NCBI GenBank assembly: GCA_020024255.1
Contig: JAHHTX010000024.1
Location: 1 to 23,809, forward strand
From: Anaerotignum sp.
Lineage (GTDB): Bacteria > Bacillota > Clostridia > Lachnospirales > Anaerotignaceae
DNA: 23,809 nt
Direction of reading: 5' to 3'
Shown: positions 1-7,296 of the stretch, piece after piece
How the letters are laid out: the number at the start of each line of letters is the position of its first letter
How positions within the stretch are numbered: the stretch's first letter is position 1
Notes under the pieces: generated by a model
The model's input: the letters and a program-made list of their open reading frames with translations, nothing else
Database searches by the model: none
What the model was told of the DNA's origin: nothing
Position numbers and translations under genes: made by a program

Positions 1-126
1 AGGAAAAGCAGAAGTTTCAAGGCTTTTTTGCCATTGGAACTTCTGCTTTATCCTTCTGTCTGCTCGTCAAAGCCTTGAATGAAATGAGGCTTTGACGAAG
101 GGGGGACGACTTTGTCGGCACCCTCA
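1..126 (+). repeat. Structured intergenic repeat, copy 1
   Basis: The window opens inside a repeat that recurs at about 14598 and 23751 in the same orientation. It folds into successive hairpins. The first is AAGCAGAAGTTTCAAGGC (about 6-23), a six-T loop and a complementary arm to about 49, with one bulged A. The second pairs TCGTCAAAGCC (about 65-75) with GGCTTTGACGA (about 89-99). No ORF fits it. In the other two copies the element lies downstream of a plus-strand gene, so it probably belongs to the 3' region of a plus-strand gene left of the window. Confidence 0.75.
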
Positions 127-153
127 AGACAGAAATCTCGTTTCTGTCTTTTT
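127..153 (+). terminator. Rho-independent terminator
   Basis: A perfect 9-bp stem, AGACAGAAA (127-135) with TTTCTGTCT (141-149), has a 5-nt loop and runs into five T residues on the plus strand. It closes the repeat and would end transcription entering from the left. On the minus strand no T-run follows, so it is weaker for the convergent gene at 177-587. Confidence 0.75.
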
Positions 154-176
154 ATATAGGCAATACAGGGAATTGC

Positions 177-587
177 TTATTCTTCTATTAAGTGTTTTTC
201 TACGATTTCCGCTGCATCTAGCATACAGCCAGGACAGCTTCGCAGCATAACACCGGTATCCACACCTTTTAATTCTTTACATATGATACTTTGGTTTTTC
301 TCTTTGAAATCATCGCTCATGGCTTGGAAAGTGTTGTAGCAGGAAAGCTTGCTTTTTGGATTTTCCAAATTGGCATCGGATTTCTTTAAGCCAACCAAAT
401 ATGCCATAGCGGATACTGCACCACAAACTTCCATAACCCCCATGCCACGGCCGAAACATTCTACAGAACGGAATGCTTCTTTTTCGTCTACACCAAAAAT
501 ATCACTGTAGGCACAGGCAACTGCTTGTGCACAGTTATAGCCTTTTTTCCGATTTTCTTCTACTTTTTCGATACGTTCTGTTGTCAT
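177..587 (-). CDS. C_GCAxxG_C_C family (putative redox-active) protein
   Basis: This 136-aa soluble protein belongs to the C_GCAxxG_C_C family of small cysteine-rich proteins common in anaerobes, which are presumed to be redox or metal-binding. Visible signatures are YNCAQAV near residue 18, then FGRGMGVMEVCGAVSAMAY (the family's CGAxxG-like core) near residue 45, and late cysteines in SIICKEL and SCPGCMLDA. There is no signal peptide or membrane segment, so it is cytoplasmic. The ATG is preceded by GGAGG (596-600) at good spacing. It lies downstream of rpsT in the same direction but behind rpsT's terminator, so it may depend on readthrough or a weak local promoter. The biochemical role is not known. 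Confidence 0.85.
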   Translation of the reverse strand: MTTERIEKVEENRKKGYNCAQAVACAYSDIFGVDEKEAFRSVECFGRGMGVMEVCGAVSAMAYLVGLKKSDANLENPKSKLSCYNTFQAMSDDFKEKNQSIICKELKGVDTGVMLRSCPGCMLDAAEIVEKHLIEE

Positions 588-627
588 ATGGGTATCCTCC
601 TTTGTCAGTATAGATATGGATTACTTG

Positions 628-656
628 AAAAAAGGACACCCCATTTGGGGCATCCT
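628..656 (-). terminator. rpsT: rpsT terminator (minus strand)
   Basis: On the minus strand a 10-bp stem (AGGATGCCCC with GGGGTGTCCT, two G-T pairs, 4-nt loop) is followed by six T residues. It starts about 10 bases after the rpsT stop codon. Confidence 0.85.
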
Positions 657-666
657 GAAATTTTTC

Positions 667-927
667 TTAGAGGCTGTTTACCAGCTTTGTCAGAGAAGAT
701 TTTTTTCTGGCAACTGCATTTTTGTGGTAGATGCCCTTGCTGTATGCTCTGTCGATAGCAGAAACTGCATTTTTCAGTGAAGCGGAAGCAGCTTCTTTGT
801 CGCTTGCATTTACAGCAACAATTACTTTCTTCATTTCTGTTTTTACCTGAGATTTAATCATTTTATTTCTCAATGTTTTTTTGTTGATTACTTTAATTCT
901 TTTTTTAGCAGATTTAATATTAGCCAA
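667..927 (-). CDS. rpsT: 30S ribosomal protein S20
   Basis: This 86-aa basic protein is ribosomal protein S20, which binds 16S rRNA early in 30S assembly. It begins ANIKSAKKRIKV and has the Lys/Arg-rich helices and the conserved RAYSKGIYHKNAVARKKS segment of the family; the length is typical. The start codon is TTG (complement of 925-927), preceded by GGAGG at good spacing. E. coli rpsT also starts with UUG, and there the weak start takes part in S20 autoregulation; a similar role here is an inference. It is transcribed alone from a strong promoter through a long leader and ends at its own terminator. Divergence from gpr is a common arrangement in Firmicutes. Confidence 0.97.
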   Translation of the reverse strand: MANIKSAKKRIKVINKKTLRNKMIKSQVKTEMKKVIVAVNASDKEAASASLKNAVSAIDRAYSKGIYHKNAVARKKSSLTKLVNSL

Positions 928-1092
928 TTTCTTTTCCTCCTAGATATAATTCCTTTGTCATTCTCTTTTCCGATATTTGGGGAATATCGCTTTTTTTACT
1001 TCCTACAATTACAAATTAACCATAATGAGGACATACTCCTCCGACACGGTAGACCGATTTTGACACACTTTCAGCCTGTTGGTTAATATAAC
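928..1092 (-). promoter_or_regulatory. Long rpsT leader with hairpin near the start
   Basis: The predicted rpsT transcript has about 165 untranslated nucleotides. It contains a CGATATT/AATATCG hairpin (971-989), about 45 nt before the TTG start. Just upstream lies a possible 12-codon leader ORF (996-1034) with GGAGG close to its ATG. On the plus strand the same hairpin is followed by seven T residues, so it could also stop antisense transcription. A regulatory role (S20 autoregulation) is plausible but not shown. Confidence 0.45.
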
Positions 1093-1098
1093 ATATAT

Positions 1099-1127
1099 AT
1101 TCTACCCGATGATGTGTCATAAGTCAA
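1099..1127 (-). promoter_or_regulatory. Sigma-A promoter for rpsT
   Basis: Reading the minus strand, TTGACT (1122-1127) and TAGAAT (1099-1104) are separated by exactly 17 bp. The predicted start is near 1092, upstream of the rpsT leader. Confidence 0.75.
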
Positions 1128-1188
1128 TGTATATCTGTGAAAATTACGGAAAAAATAGAGGAAAAGAAAGGAAGGGGTTGAAAAGCAG

Positions 1189-2184
1189 ATGAGAAAAGAA
1201 AAAAATATTTCTCCAAGAACCGATTTGGCAATCGAAGCCAGAGAGATAGTGCAAGAGCAAGATGAAAAGGAAAGCAGTTTGGACGGCATAGAGGTGACGG
1301 AAGACCAAGGAGCTGAATATAAATTGACCCGTGTCCATATCACCACAAAAAAAGGCAGTCATACCATGGGAAAGCCTGTAGGCACCTACGTTACCATAGA
1401 AGCACAAAAACTGAAAGAAAACGATGTTGAGTGTCATGAAAGACTGATTGGTGTTTTGGCAAAGGAACTAGCAGAACTTGCGAATTTGAAACGCCATGAT
1501 ACGGTTCTTGTTATTGGACTTGGTAACTGGAATATCACGCCTGATGCTTTGGGTCCCAAAGTGGTTTCAAAGGTGTTGGTCACACGCCATTTGCAGGAAG
1601 CACTACCGGATACTATTATGGAAACAGTACGTCCTGTTGCAGCAATTAGTCCCGGTGTTATGGGGATTACAGGCATGGAAACGGGAGAAATTGTCAAGGG
1701 GATTGTTGACAGGCTTCGTCCAAAGCTGCTGATTGCCATAGATGCACTAGCGGCACGAAAGACATCTCGAATCAATGCCACCATACAGCTTTCGGATACA
1801 GGACTTGCACCGGGGGCAGGTGTTGGCAACCAAAGGAAAATGCTGAACAAGGAAACACTTGGGATTCCTGTCATTGCCATTGGTGTGCCTACAGTGGTAG
1901 ATGCGGCAACATTGGTGAATGATACGATGGATTGTATGCTGAGGGAAATGAAAGTACAGGCAGAGAAGAACAGTCCCTTTTATGAAATGCTTCGTGCTAT
2001 GGAGCATGAGGAAAAGTACGGTTTGATTACGGAACTTTTGCATCCATATATGGAGAATATGTTTGTGACACCAAAGGAAGTTGATGCTGTTGTAGACCGT
2101 TTGGCAGGCATTATTGCAAATGCAGTCAATATTGCCATGCACCCCGGTATCTCCATGGCAGATATCAACCGTTATCAAAGCTGA
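1189..2184 (+). CDS. gpr: GPR germination protease (spore SASP endopeptidase)
   Basis: This 331-aa protein is the spore-specific peptidase (family A25) that degrades small acid-soluble DNA-binding proteins at germination. It is made in the forespore as a zymogen and autoprocessed near its N-terminus. The N-terminal RTDLAIEARE, the VIGLGNWNITPDALGP block and the AIDALAARKTSRI block are diagnostic. The two aspartates proposed as catalytic in Bacillus megaterium GPR (D127, D193) correspond to D119 and D185 here, with the same 66-residue spacing. GGAAGGGG precedes the ATG by about 11 nt. In bacilli gpr is usually followed by spoIIP, which is absent here. I could not pick out a convincing forespore sigma-G promoter upstream. 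Confidence 0.97.
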   Translation: MRKEKNISPRTDLAIEAREIVQEQDEKESSLDGIEVTEDQGAEYKLTRVHITTKKGSHTMGKPVGTYVTIEAQKLKENDVECHERLIGVLAKELAELANLKRHDTVLVIGLGNWNITPDALGPKVVSKVLVTRHLQEALPDTIMETVRPVAAISPGVMGITGMETGEIVKGIVDRLRPKLLIAIDALAARKTSRINATIQLSDTGLAPGAGVGNQRKMLNKETLGIPVIAIGVPTVVDAATLVNDTMDCMLREMKVQAEKNSPFYEMLRAMEHEEKYGLITELLHPYMENMFVTPKEVDAVVDRLAGIIANAVNIAMHPGISMADINRYQS

Positions 2185-2281
2185 GGGAAAAAAGTGTTTT
2201 CTGTAATGGCATAAAAATATCGTCATGTTATGTTTATTTCCGATTTTTTCTGTGCTTTTCCTGCTGAGGTGGGCAGATTCC

Positions 2282-2310
2282 TTGCAAAGCCTTATATAAT
2301 GTAGTATAAT
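2282..2310 (+). promoter_or_regulatory. Sigma-A promoter for the DUF6762-like/lipoprotein pair
   Basis: TTGCAA (2282-2287), a 17-bp spacer and a perfect TATAAT (2305-2310) predict a transcript start near 2317. This separates the next two genes from gpr. It also argues against an ATG at 2318, which would leave no leader. Confidence 0.75.
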
Positions 2311-2359
2311 TCTTAATATGAGATTTTATGAAGAACAGACAGAGAGAGGAAGAAGCTCT

Positions 2360-2776
2360 ATGGAAGAAACGGCGATTATCGTGATGTTGAGAGATGCAGA
2401 AACAGGTTTTTTGGATAAGGAGCTAGGATGCTATACGATAGAAGGCAGTGAAGGTGTCATTTTTCAAATTTATGCACAGGAACAGGAACAAGGCTTGATG
2501 ACGGTGTTGAAACTGAGTTGTGACAAGGAATTGCAGGACTGGGAGTATGAGGCAATCTTCGATTATTATGATACAGACGTACTGGCAACATGGGTAGATT
2601 CCGTAGAGGAAGAAGAAGAACATATCAATCCTGTTTGGCGGGTGACATTCCCTTTTTTGGAAGAAGCAGGGGAAATGGAAGAAAAGCTGACAGCTATTGT
2701 AAAAGCCCATATGCAGGAGTTGGAATCCGTGTATACAGCTATTGCAGACAAAGAGGATGAGTATTGTGAAGTGTAA
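2360..2776 (+). CDS. DUF6762-like acidic protein of unknown function
   Basis: This is a 138-aa, strongly acidic soluble protein with no signal peptide or membrane segment. It resembles the clostridial DUF6762 group from memory, which I cannot check. The middle is rich in Trp, Tyr and Asp (DYYDTDVLATWVDSVEEE). The frame is open from an ATG at 2318, but that codon sits at the predicted transcript start. The ATG at 2360 follows GAGAGGAAG and begins MEETAIIVMLRD, so I start there. The 3' end overlaps the lipoprotein gene by 11 nt, which suggests translational coupling. The function is unknown. Confidence 0.7.
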   Translation: MEETAIIVMLRDAETGFLDKELGCYTIEGSEGVIFQIYAQEQEQGLMTVLKLSCDKELQDWEYEAIFDYYDTDVLATWVDSVEEEEEHINPVWRVTFPFLEEAGEMEEKLTAIVKAHMQELESVYTAIADKEDEYCEV

Positions 2777-4085
2777 AACATTCAGATATTTCTGTCTGTT
2801 TACAAGTCTTTGTGTTTTTTTGGCAAGTGGATGCGGTACAACGCAGAAAAAAGATGAGAAATCCGCTCAGGCAGATGAATTGCGGCAGGAAGAAAAAGAA
2901 ATGCCAAAACCTCTTTCGGCAGAGGTGAAACAGGAGGAAAAAAAGCCAAGGGTAAACCTTGTATCTACAGACAGAACAGAAAAAACGGGAGAAAAGAAAC
3001 AGGTAGCCATGCTTTTGCCGCCACCTCCATTTCTCTATCAAAAGCAACACAGTGGTAAATTGCCCGAACTCATTCTGAAGCCGGAGCCTGTTCCGGAGGC
3101 AAAATCGTTTTGGCAGAGCGAAAATACCACACAGAGCAATCATTTGAAATCTATTGCCGTTGCGGCACAGCACTACTATGATACATTAGGAGAGCAGCAA
3201 GGGTGGATTTCCAAAAATGGCAGAATGTATTCTTATCTGCAACATATTTATATGACAACGGATAAATTGGTGATTAGTGGATATTTGGGGAGCGGATTGC
3301 CGGCATCGGAATATGATATTTTGCTTTTGCGTGGCAGTGATTTGGCAAAGTATCCCGGGGCGGAGGTGTCAGAAGCAGACAGTGGTTTCGGCGTTTTTGC
3401 GGTGGCACAGCAAAGTGATGGCAGGTATCTTTTGGCGTCACCAAGGGGAAAAGCAGGTATGCTTTCTCAAAAAGACTATGCGGCACTTTTAAACAGCTAT
3501 GGGCAAAAACACGGAACGCCTCTTCGTTTATCCTCTACATCTGCAGAGTACGGCAGAATACTCAGTTTTTTGGGATTGTATGAAGGCGGGCTGGAAGAAT
3601 ACTTTGTGCGGGAAATCTGGAAAGACAATAAATACGCAGTGGTTACTTTTTCCGGAAAATCCAATACCGCTGAGGTGAAACAGCATATTCTGCAAAATGA
3701 CAATAATTTCTGGGAGGTTGTCTATCCCAATGCCCAAACGTGGTATGATGCAACTTGTCATATCAATCAAAAATTACCCGATTTTAATTTTGAGCTGTTG
3801 CCAAACTATAGTATTGGTGCAGTGGCAGCAGGGATACAGGCAGGCAATGCGGAAATTGTACAGGCTTTAGTGTCTGCCGGCTATGTGGCAGACAGCAGCC
3901 AGATTTACTATCAATGTGTTTATCAGAATTATGGTTATGTGGTCACAAGTAATGGTGCAAGATATGTGGCATACAAGGACCAGGGCAGATGGAAGTTGCT
4001 TCATGTGGCAAGTGACTACGAAGCAAGAAATTTTATTGAGTCCAGAACCGGGCAGGATTACAGCTTTATCATTTTGGACGATTAA
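2766..4085 (+). CDS. Exported lipoprotein of unknown function
   Basis: This protein of about 439 aa starts with a lipoprotein signal: basic MKCKTFR, a hydrophobic stretch and lipobox LASGC with the lipidated Cys at about residue 23. A Lys/Glu-rich linker of about 60 residues follows, then a proline-rich patch (MLLPPPP), then a Tyr-rich extracytoplasmic portion. I chose GTG at 2766 because AGAGG lies 9 nt upstream; ATG at 2757 and TTG at 2742 in the same frame would place extra residues before the signal. It overlaps the preceding DUF6762-like gene. The C-terminal region (about 290-439) has two repeated-looking Tyr/Val-rich segments. I do not recognise the family. Confidence 0.8.
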   Translation: MKCKTFRYFCLFTSLCVFLASGCGTTQKKDEKSAQADELRQEEKEMPKPLSAEVKQEEKKPRVNLVSTDRTEKTGEKKQVAMLLPPPPFLYQKQHSGKLPELILKPEPVPEAKSFWQSENTTQSNHLKSIAVAAQHYYDTLGEQQGWISKNGRMYSYLQHIYMTTDKLVISGYLGSGLPASEYDILLLRGSDLAKYPGAEVSEADSGFGVFAVAQQSDGRYLLASPRGKAGMLSQKDYAALLNSYGQKHGTPLRLSSTSAEYGRILSFLGLYEGGLEEYFVREIWKDNKYAVVTFSGKSNTAEVKQHILQNDNNFWEVVYPNAQTWYDATCHINQKLPDFNFELLPNYSIGAVAAGIQAGNAEIVQALVSAGYVADSSQIYYQCVYQNYGYVVTSNGARYVAYKDQGRWKLLHVASDYEARNFIESRTGQDYSFIILDD

Positions 4086-4168
4086 AGAGAAAAGAAAGAA
4101 TGGGAGTTGCCAAAAGAGGTGCTTCCATTTTCCTTTATTTATAGAAAAGAGCGGAAAAAGGAGGAAGT

Positions 4169-5020
4169 ATGGGACAGGAAGTGCGAGAAATCATTTGTCC
4201 GCATTTTTCATTGGAGCAGACTTTGGAATGTGGGCAGTGCTTTCGCTGGAAAAAGATGGAGAAAGGGCGTTACAAGGTTTTTGCAGGAGAGAAAAAAGCG
4301 GTTTTGGCACAGACAACAGGAGGAATTTGTTTTTCGGAGCCGGTTTCGCCGGAAGATTTTGCCTTTTGGCATCGCTACTTTGATTTGGAACGGGATTATG
4401 CAAGTATACAGGCGGAAATTTCCAAAGACAGTTATATGGAAAAAGCCATTGCCTTCGGAAGGGGCATACATATTTTGCAGCAGCCTTTTTTTGAAACCCT
4501 TATTTCTTTTATTGTTTCCCAAAATAACCATATTCCGAGAATACAAGGGATTTTGGAACGGATAGCAAAAACATATGGTCGTCCCTTGGGAGAGGAGGAT
4601 TTCACTTTTCCCACAGCAGAGGATTTGCTTTTTGTGACAGAGGAGGATTTTCGGCAGCTAGGCTGTGGGTTTCGTGGGAAGTATTTGCAGGACGCAGTGA
4701 AGAAAGTGGCAGAAGGGCAGATACAAGAGGAGCATTTGCGGCAGCTCCCTGCAAAAGAGGCACAAAAGAAGTTAATGGAGATATACGGTGTTGGGCAGAA
4801 AGTGGCAGATTGTGTCCTTTTGTTTTCTCTGGGCAAATGGGAAGTATTTCCTGCCGATGTGTGGATACGACGGGTCATGAGCGAGATATATTTTGAGGGC
4901 ACAGAGATTTCTCCTGCGGAATTGCAGGAAGAAGCGGAAAGACGTTTTGGTGTGTATCGAGGACTTGCCCAACAGTATTTATTTTATTATGGGAGAAGCC
5001 AAAAACAGGGTAAAAAATAG
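4169..5020 (+). CDS. ogg: 8-oxoguanine DNA glycosylase/AP lyase, OGG1 type
   Basis: This 283-aa base-excision repair enzyme removes 8-oxoguanine from DNA. The N-terminal OGG_N-type domain shows SLEQTLECGQCFRW, and the HhH-GPD fold follows from about residue 100 (FETLISFIVSQNNHIPRI). The hairpin and catalytic Lys are in YGVGQKVADC (K211) and the catalytic Asp in FPADVWIRR (D230). The 19-residue spacing matches human OGG1 K249/D268. No C-terminal Fe-S cysteine cluster is present, which excludes MutY/Nth. AGGAGG precedes the ATG. The ybaK-like gene starts 15 nt after its stop, so the two are probably co-transcribed. Annotation as a generic 3-methyladenine glycosylase is possible but less specific. 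Confidence 0.9.
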   Translation: MGQEVREIICPHFSLEQTLECGQCFRWKKMEKGRYKVFAGEKKAVLAQTTGGICFSEPVSPEDFAFWHRYFDLERDYASIQAEISKDSYMEKAIAFGRGIHILQQPFFETLISFIVSQNNHIPRIQGILERIAKTYGRPLGEEDFTFPTAEDLLFVTEEDFRQLGCGFRGKYLQDAVKKVAEGQIQEEHLRQLPAKEAQKKLMEIYGVGQKVADCVLLFSLGKWEVFPADVWIRRVMSEIYFEGTEISPAELQEEAERRFGVYRGLAQQYLFYYGRSQKQGKK

Positions 5021-5035
5021 AAAGGAGAATATATC

Positions 5036-5521
5036 ATGACAAAAACTAATGCCATGCGGCAGTTGGAAACGGCAGGTATTGCCTATCGTACTGCAGAATA
5101 TGAATATGATGAAGAGCATCTTTCCGGAATTCATGCAGCAGAACAAGTGGGCATTCCTTGTGAACAGGTATTTAAAACACTGGTGACAAAGGGAGATAAG
5201 ACAGGTATATTGGTCTTTTGTATTCCCGTAGATATGGAGTTGGATTTGAAAAAAGCGTCGCAGGTATCCAAAAATAAAAAATTGGAAATGATTCATGTGA
5301 AAGAATTACTGGGACTGACAGGATACATTCGGGGTGGCTGCTCCCCTATCGGCATGAAAAAGAAATACCCCACATATATTGACGAAACGGCAATTCTTTT
5401 TGATGAAATCGCAGTCAGTGCAGGGGTGAGGGGACAGCAGATTATTCTTGCACCTGATGATTTGATTGCCTTTGTAGAGGCAACAGAAGCAGATTTGACA
5501 AAGGAAATGACAGAAAAATAA
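5036..5521 (+). CDS. ybaK: Cys-tRNA(Pro)/Cys-tRNA(Cys) deacylase, YbaK/EbsC family
   Basis: This 161-aa cytoplasmic protein is a trans-editing enzyme that hydrolyses cysteine mischarged on tRNA(Pro). The length is normal for the YbaK group. Family marks are the opening MTKTNAMRQLETAGIAY, the AAEQVGIPCEQVFKTLV segment containing the conserved Lys, the CIPVDMELDLKKAS segment, and the substrate-pocket loop GYIRGGCSPIGMKKKYPT. AAAGGAG precedes the ATG by 8 nt. It follows the glycosylase gene closely and is followed by a hairpin and the promoter of the next operon. Confidence 0.93.
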   Translation: MTKTNAMRQLETAGIAYRTAEYEYDEEHLSGIHAAEQVGIPCEQVFKTLVTKGDKTGILVFCIPVDMELDLKKASQVSKNKKLEMIHVKELLGLTGYIRGGCSPIGMKKKYPTYIDETAILFDEIAVSAGVRGQQIILAPDDLIAFVEATEADLTKEMTEK

Positions 5522-5524
5522 ATA

Positions 5525-5563
5525 GAGGAGGGCAGAAAGATTTTATTCTTCCTGCCTTTCCTC
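5525..5563 (+). terminator. Putative terminator hairpin after ybaK
   Basis: A long imperfect stem, GAGGAGGGCAG-AAAGA with TTCTTCCTGCC-TTTCCTC around a TTTTA loop, begins right after the ybaK stop. The T-rich tract lies about 10 bases beyond the stem, so this is not a textbook terminator. Confidence 0.45.
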
Positions 5564-5585
5564 GTAGGGAATTTTGTTTTTCGCA

Positions 5586-5614
5586 TTGCAAGGGAATATA
5601 CCTCATGATATACT
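5586..5614 (+). promoter_or_regulatory. Extended -10 promoter of the molybdenum hydroxylase operon
   Basis: TTGCAA (5586-5591), a 17-bp spacer and TATACT (5609-5614) are preceded by a TGA extended -10. The predicted start is near 5621. No other promoter is obvious until 13204, and the genes between overlap or nearly touch. Confidence 0.75.
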
Positions 5615-5673
5615 GAAAGCAGCAACAAAGGTCTGATTTGGCACAGTTGCAACATGGCGAAAGGGTGAGCAAA

Positions 5674-6213
5674 ATGCCCTGCAATTTTTTTGTGACAGGT
5701 GAAAAAGGAATAGGGAAATCTTTCTTAATTCGGCGGCTTATGGAAGCATGGCAAGGAAAATGCCATGGATTTTTGACATTGCCTTATACCATTGAGGGAA
5801 AACGCAAAGGCTTTTATCTGCATAGCTTGCAAAAGCCAAAGGGGATAGAAAATGATTTGCCTGTTTCTGTACAGTGGGGAGAAACCACTTGTTTTCCCAT
5901 TACAGAAACTTTTGAACGGCTTGGTTGTGCTGCTTTGGATACAGTGTACAACAAGGAAGATTTGGTTATCATGGATGAGCTTGGCAGATTAGAGGGACAG
6001 GCTTTTCGATTTCAGCAGGCGGTGGAGCGTATACTAGATGGAGAAAATATGACATTCTGTGTAGTAAAAAAAGAAGATGTACCATTTCTTGACCGTATTC
6101 GCAGCCGAAAAGATATTTGCTTGCTTGATTTGGACAGGAATGTGTCGGAAAAAATCTATGAGGAACTGAAAAGGGAAATGGACAGAGTGAGGAAAAGAGG
6201 TTACAAGGTATGA
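5674..6213 (+). CDS. P-loop nucleoside-triphosphatase, THEP1-like
   Basis: This 179-aa P-loop protein resembles the THEP1 (NTPase_1) family of small nucleotide triphosphatases. Walker A is GEKGIGKS at residues 9-16, and a Walker B-like LVIMDELGRLE has D101-E102. There is no membrane segment. An in-frame TTG at 5638 exists, but AAGGGTGAG sits just before the ATG at 5674, so I use the latter. It opens the operon and overlaps the ABC binding-protein gene by 4 nt (ATGA). Its place in a molybdenum hydroxylase operon suggests an accessory role, for example in cofactor handling like other P-loop accessory proteins of such clusters; that is inference. Confidence 0.8.
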   Translation: MPCNFFVTGEKGIGKSFLIRRLMEAWQGKCHGFLTLPYTIEGKRKGFYLHSLQKPKGIENDLPVSVQWGETTCFPITETFERLGCAALDTVYNKEDLVIMDELGRLEGQAFRFQQAVERILDGENMTFCVVKKEDVPFLDRIRSRKDICLLDLDRNVSEKIYEELKREMDRVRKRGYKV

Positions 6214-7292
6214 GAAAAAAAAGAATATGGCAGCGTGCTGTAGGCGTGATTTTGACAGGTGTTTTGGTAGTGGCACTTATGGCAGGATGTGGTACACAGC
6301 AGACGGAACAAAGCACACAGGAAGCACAGCAGGCACAGGAAACAGCATCGATTACACTGACAGACCAGATTGGCAGAGAAGTGGTTCTGGAAAAACCGGC
6401 AGACAGCATTGTTTCTTCCTATTATATTTCTACTGCAATTCTGGTTGCACTGGGTATGGAAGATCATTTGGTGGGTATCGAGAAAAAAGCAGATACCAGA
6501 AATTTGTATAAATCCGCAGCACCACAGCTTTTGGAATTGCCTGCCGTTGGTTCTGGTAAAGGCATCAATGTAGAGGAGACAGCAGCCCTAAATCCCGACC
6601 TTGTGGTTTTGCCCAAAAAATTACAAGACTCTGTGACAGCTTTTGAGGAATTGGGGATTCCTGTATTGGTGGTAGATCCCGAAACATTAGAAGGCTATGT
6701 GGAATGTGTGGCACTTTTGGGAAAAGCAAGTGGCAAAGAGGAAAGAAGCCAAGATTTGATTTCTTATTATCATGAAAAAATGGACGAAGTAAAGAATTTA
6801 ACGAAGGATTTAAAAGACGAGGACAAGCCTGCGGTATATTTGGCAGCCGGCTCTGATTATCTCAGCACCTGCACATCCAAAATGTATCAGAATGACCTTA
6901 TTGCTATGGCAGGGGGACGGAACGTGTCTGCCGAACTGACAGAAGGCTATTGGCAGAATATTTCCAGAGAACAGCTTTTGACATGGAATCCGGCATATAT
7001 TTTTGCGGTAAACTATGCAGAATATGCTCTGGACGATATTTTGCAGGACAAGGCACTTTCTGCCGTAACAGCGGTGCGGGAAGGCAAAGTGAAAATGTTC
7101 CCTTCTCCTATCGAACCTTGGGATTATCCTACACCTTCTTCTGTTCTTGGCATTTTGTGGCTGACACATGAACTGCATCCTGATTTATATACAGAAGAAG
7201 ACTATATTAACGAAGCAAAAAAGTTTTACAAAGAATTTTTTGCTATTGAAGTTTCCAAAGAGGATTTGGGCATAACGGAAAAAGCGGAGTAA
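6210..7292 (+). CDS. ABC transporter substrate-binding lipoprotein (BtuF/FepB type)
   Basis: This 360-aa protein is the extracytoplasmic ligand-binding component of a type II (FecCD/BtuCD) importer. The signal and lipobox LMAGC put the lipidated Cys at residue 27, and a Gln/Thr/Glu-rich linker follows. The periplasmic-binding-protein-2 fold starts at about residue 45 (ITLTDQIGREVVLEKPADSIVS) and includes NVEETAALNPDLVVLP. The C-terminal YPTPSSVLGILWLTHELHPDLY is typical of members annotated for iron complexes. The ligand cannot be read from sequence. Members of this class include the Haemophilus MolA molybdate/tungstate binder, and the neighbours here are molybdoenzyme genes, so molybdate or tungstate is a reasonable guess. 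It overlaps the NTPase gene by 4 nt, and the permease starts 4 nt after its stop. Confidence 0.92.
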   Translation: MRKKRIWQRAVGVILTGVLVVALMAGCGTQQTEQSTQEAQQAQETASITLTDQIGREVVLEKPADSIVSSYYISTAILVALGMEDHLVGIEKKADTRNLYKSAAPQLLELPAVGSGKGINVEETAALNPDLVVLPKKLQDSVTAFEELGIPVLVVDPETLEGYVECVALLGKASGKEERSQDLISYYHEKMDEVKNLTKDLKDEDKPAVYLAAGSDYLSTCTSKMYQNDLIAMAGGRNVSAELTEGYWQNISREQLLTWNPAYIFAVNYAEYALDDILQDKALSAVTAVREGKVKMFPSPIEPWDYPTPSSVLGILWLTHELHPDLYTEEDYINEAKKFYKEFFAIEVSKEDLGITEKAE

Positions 7293-7296
7293 GCAT

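Noticed and set aside
971..997. Plus-strand terminator in the rpsT/gpr intergenic region
   Set aside because: The hairpin plus T-run is real on the plus strand, but no plus-strand gene ends nearby; it is listed as part of the rpsT leader instead.
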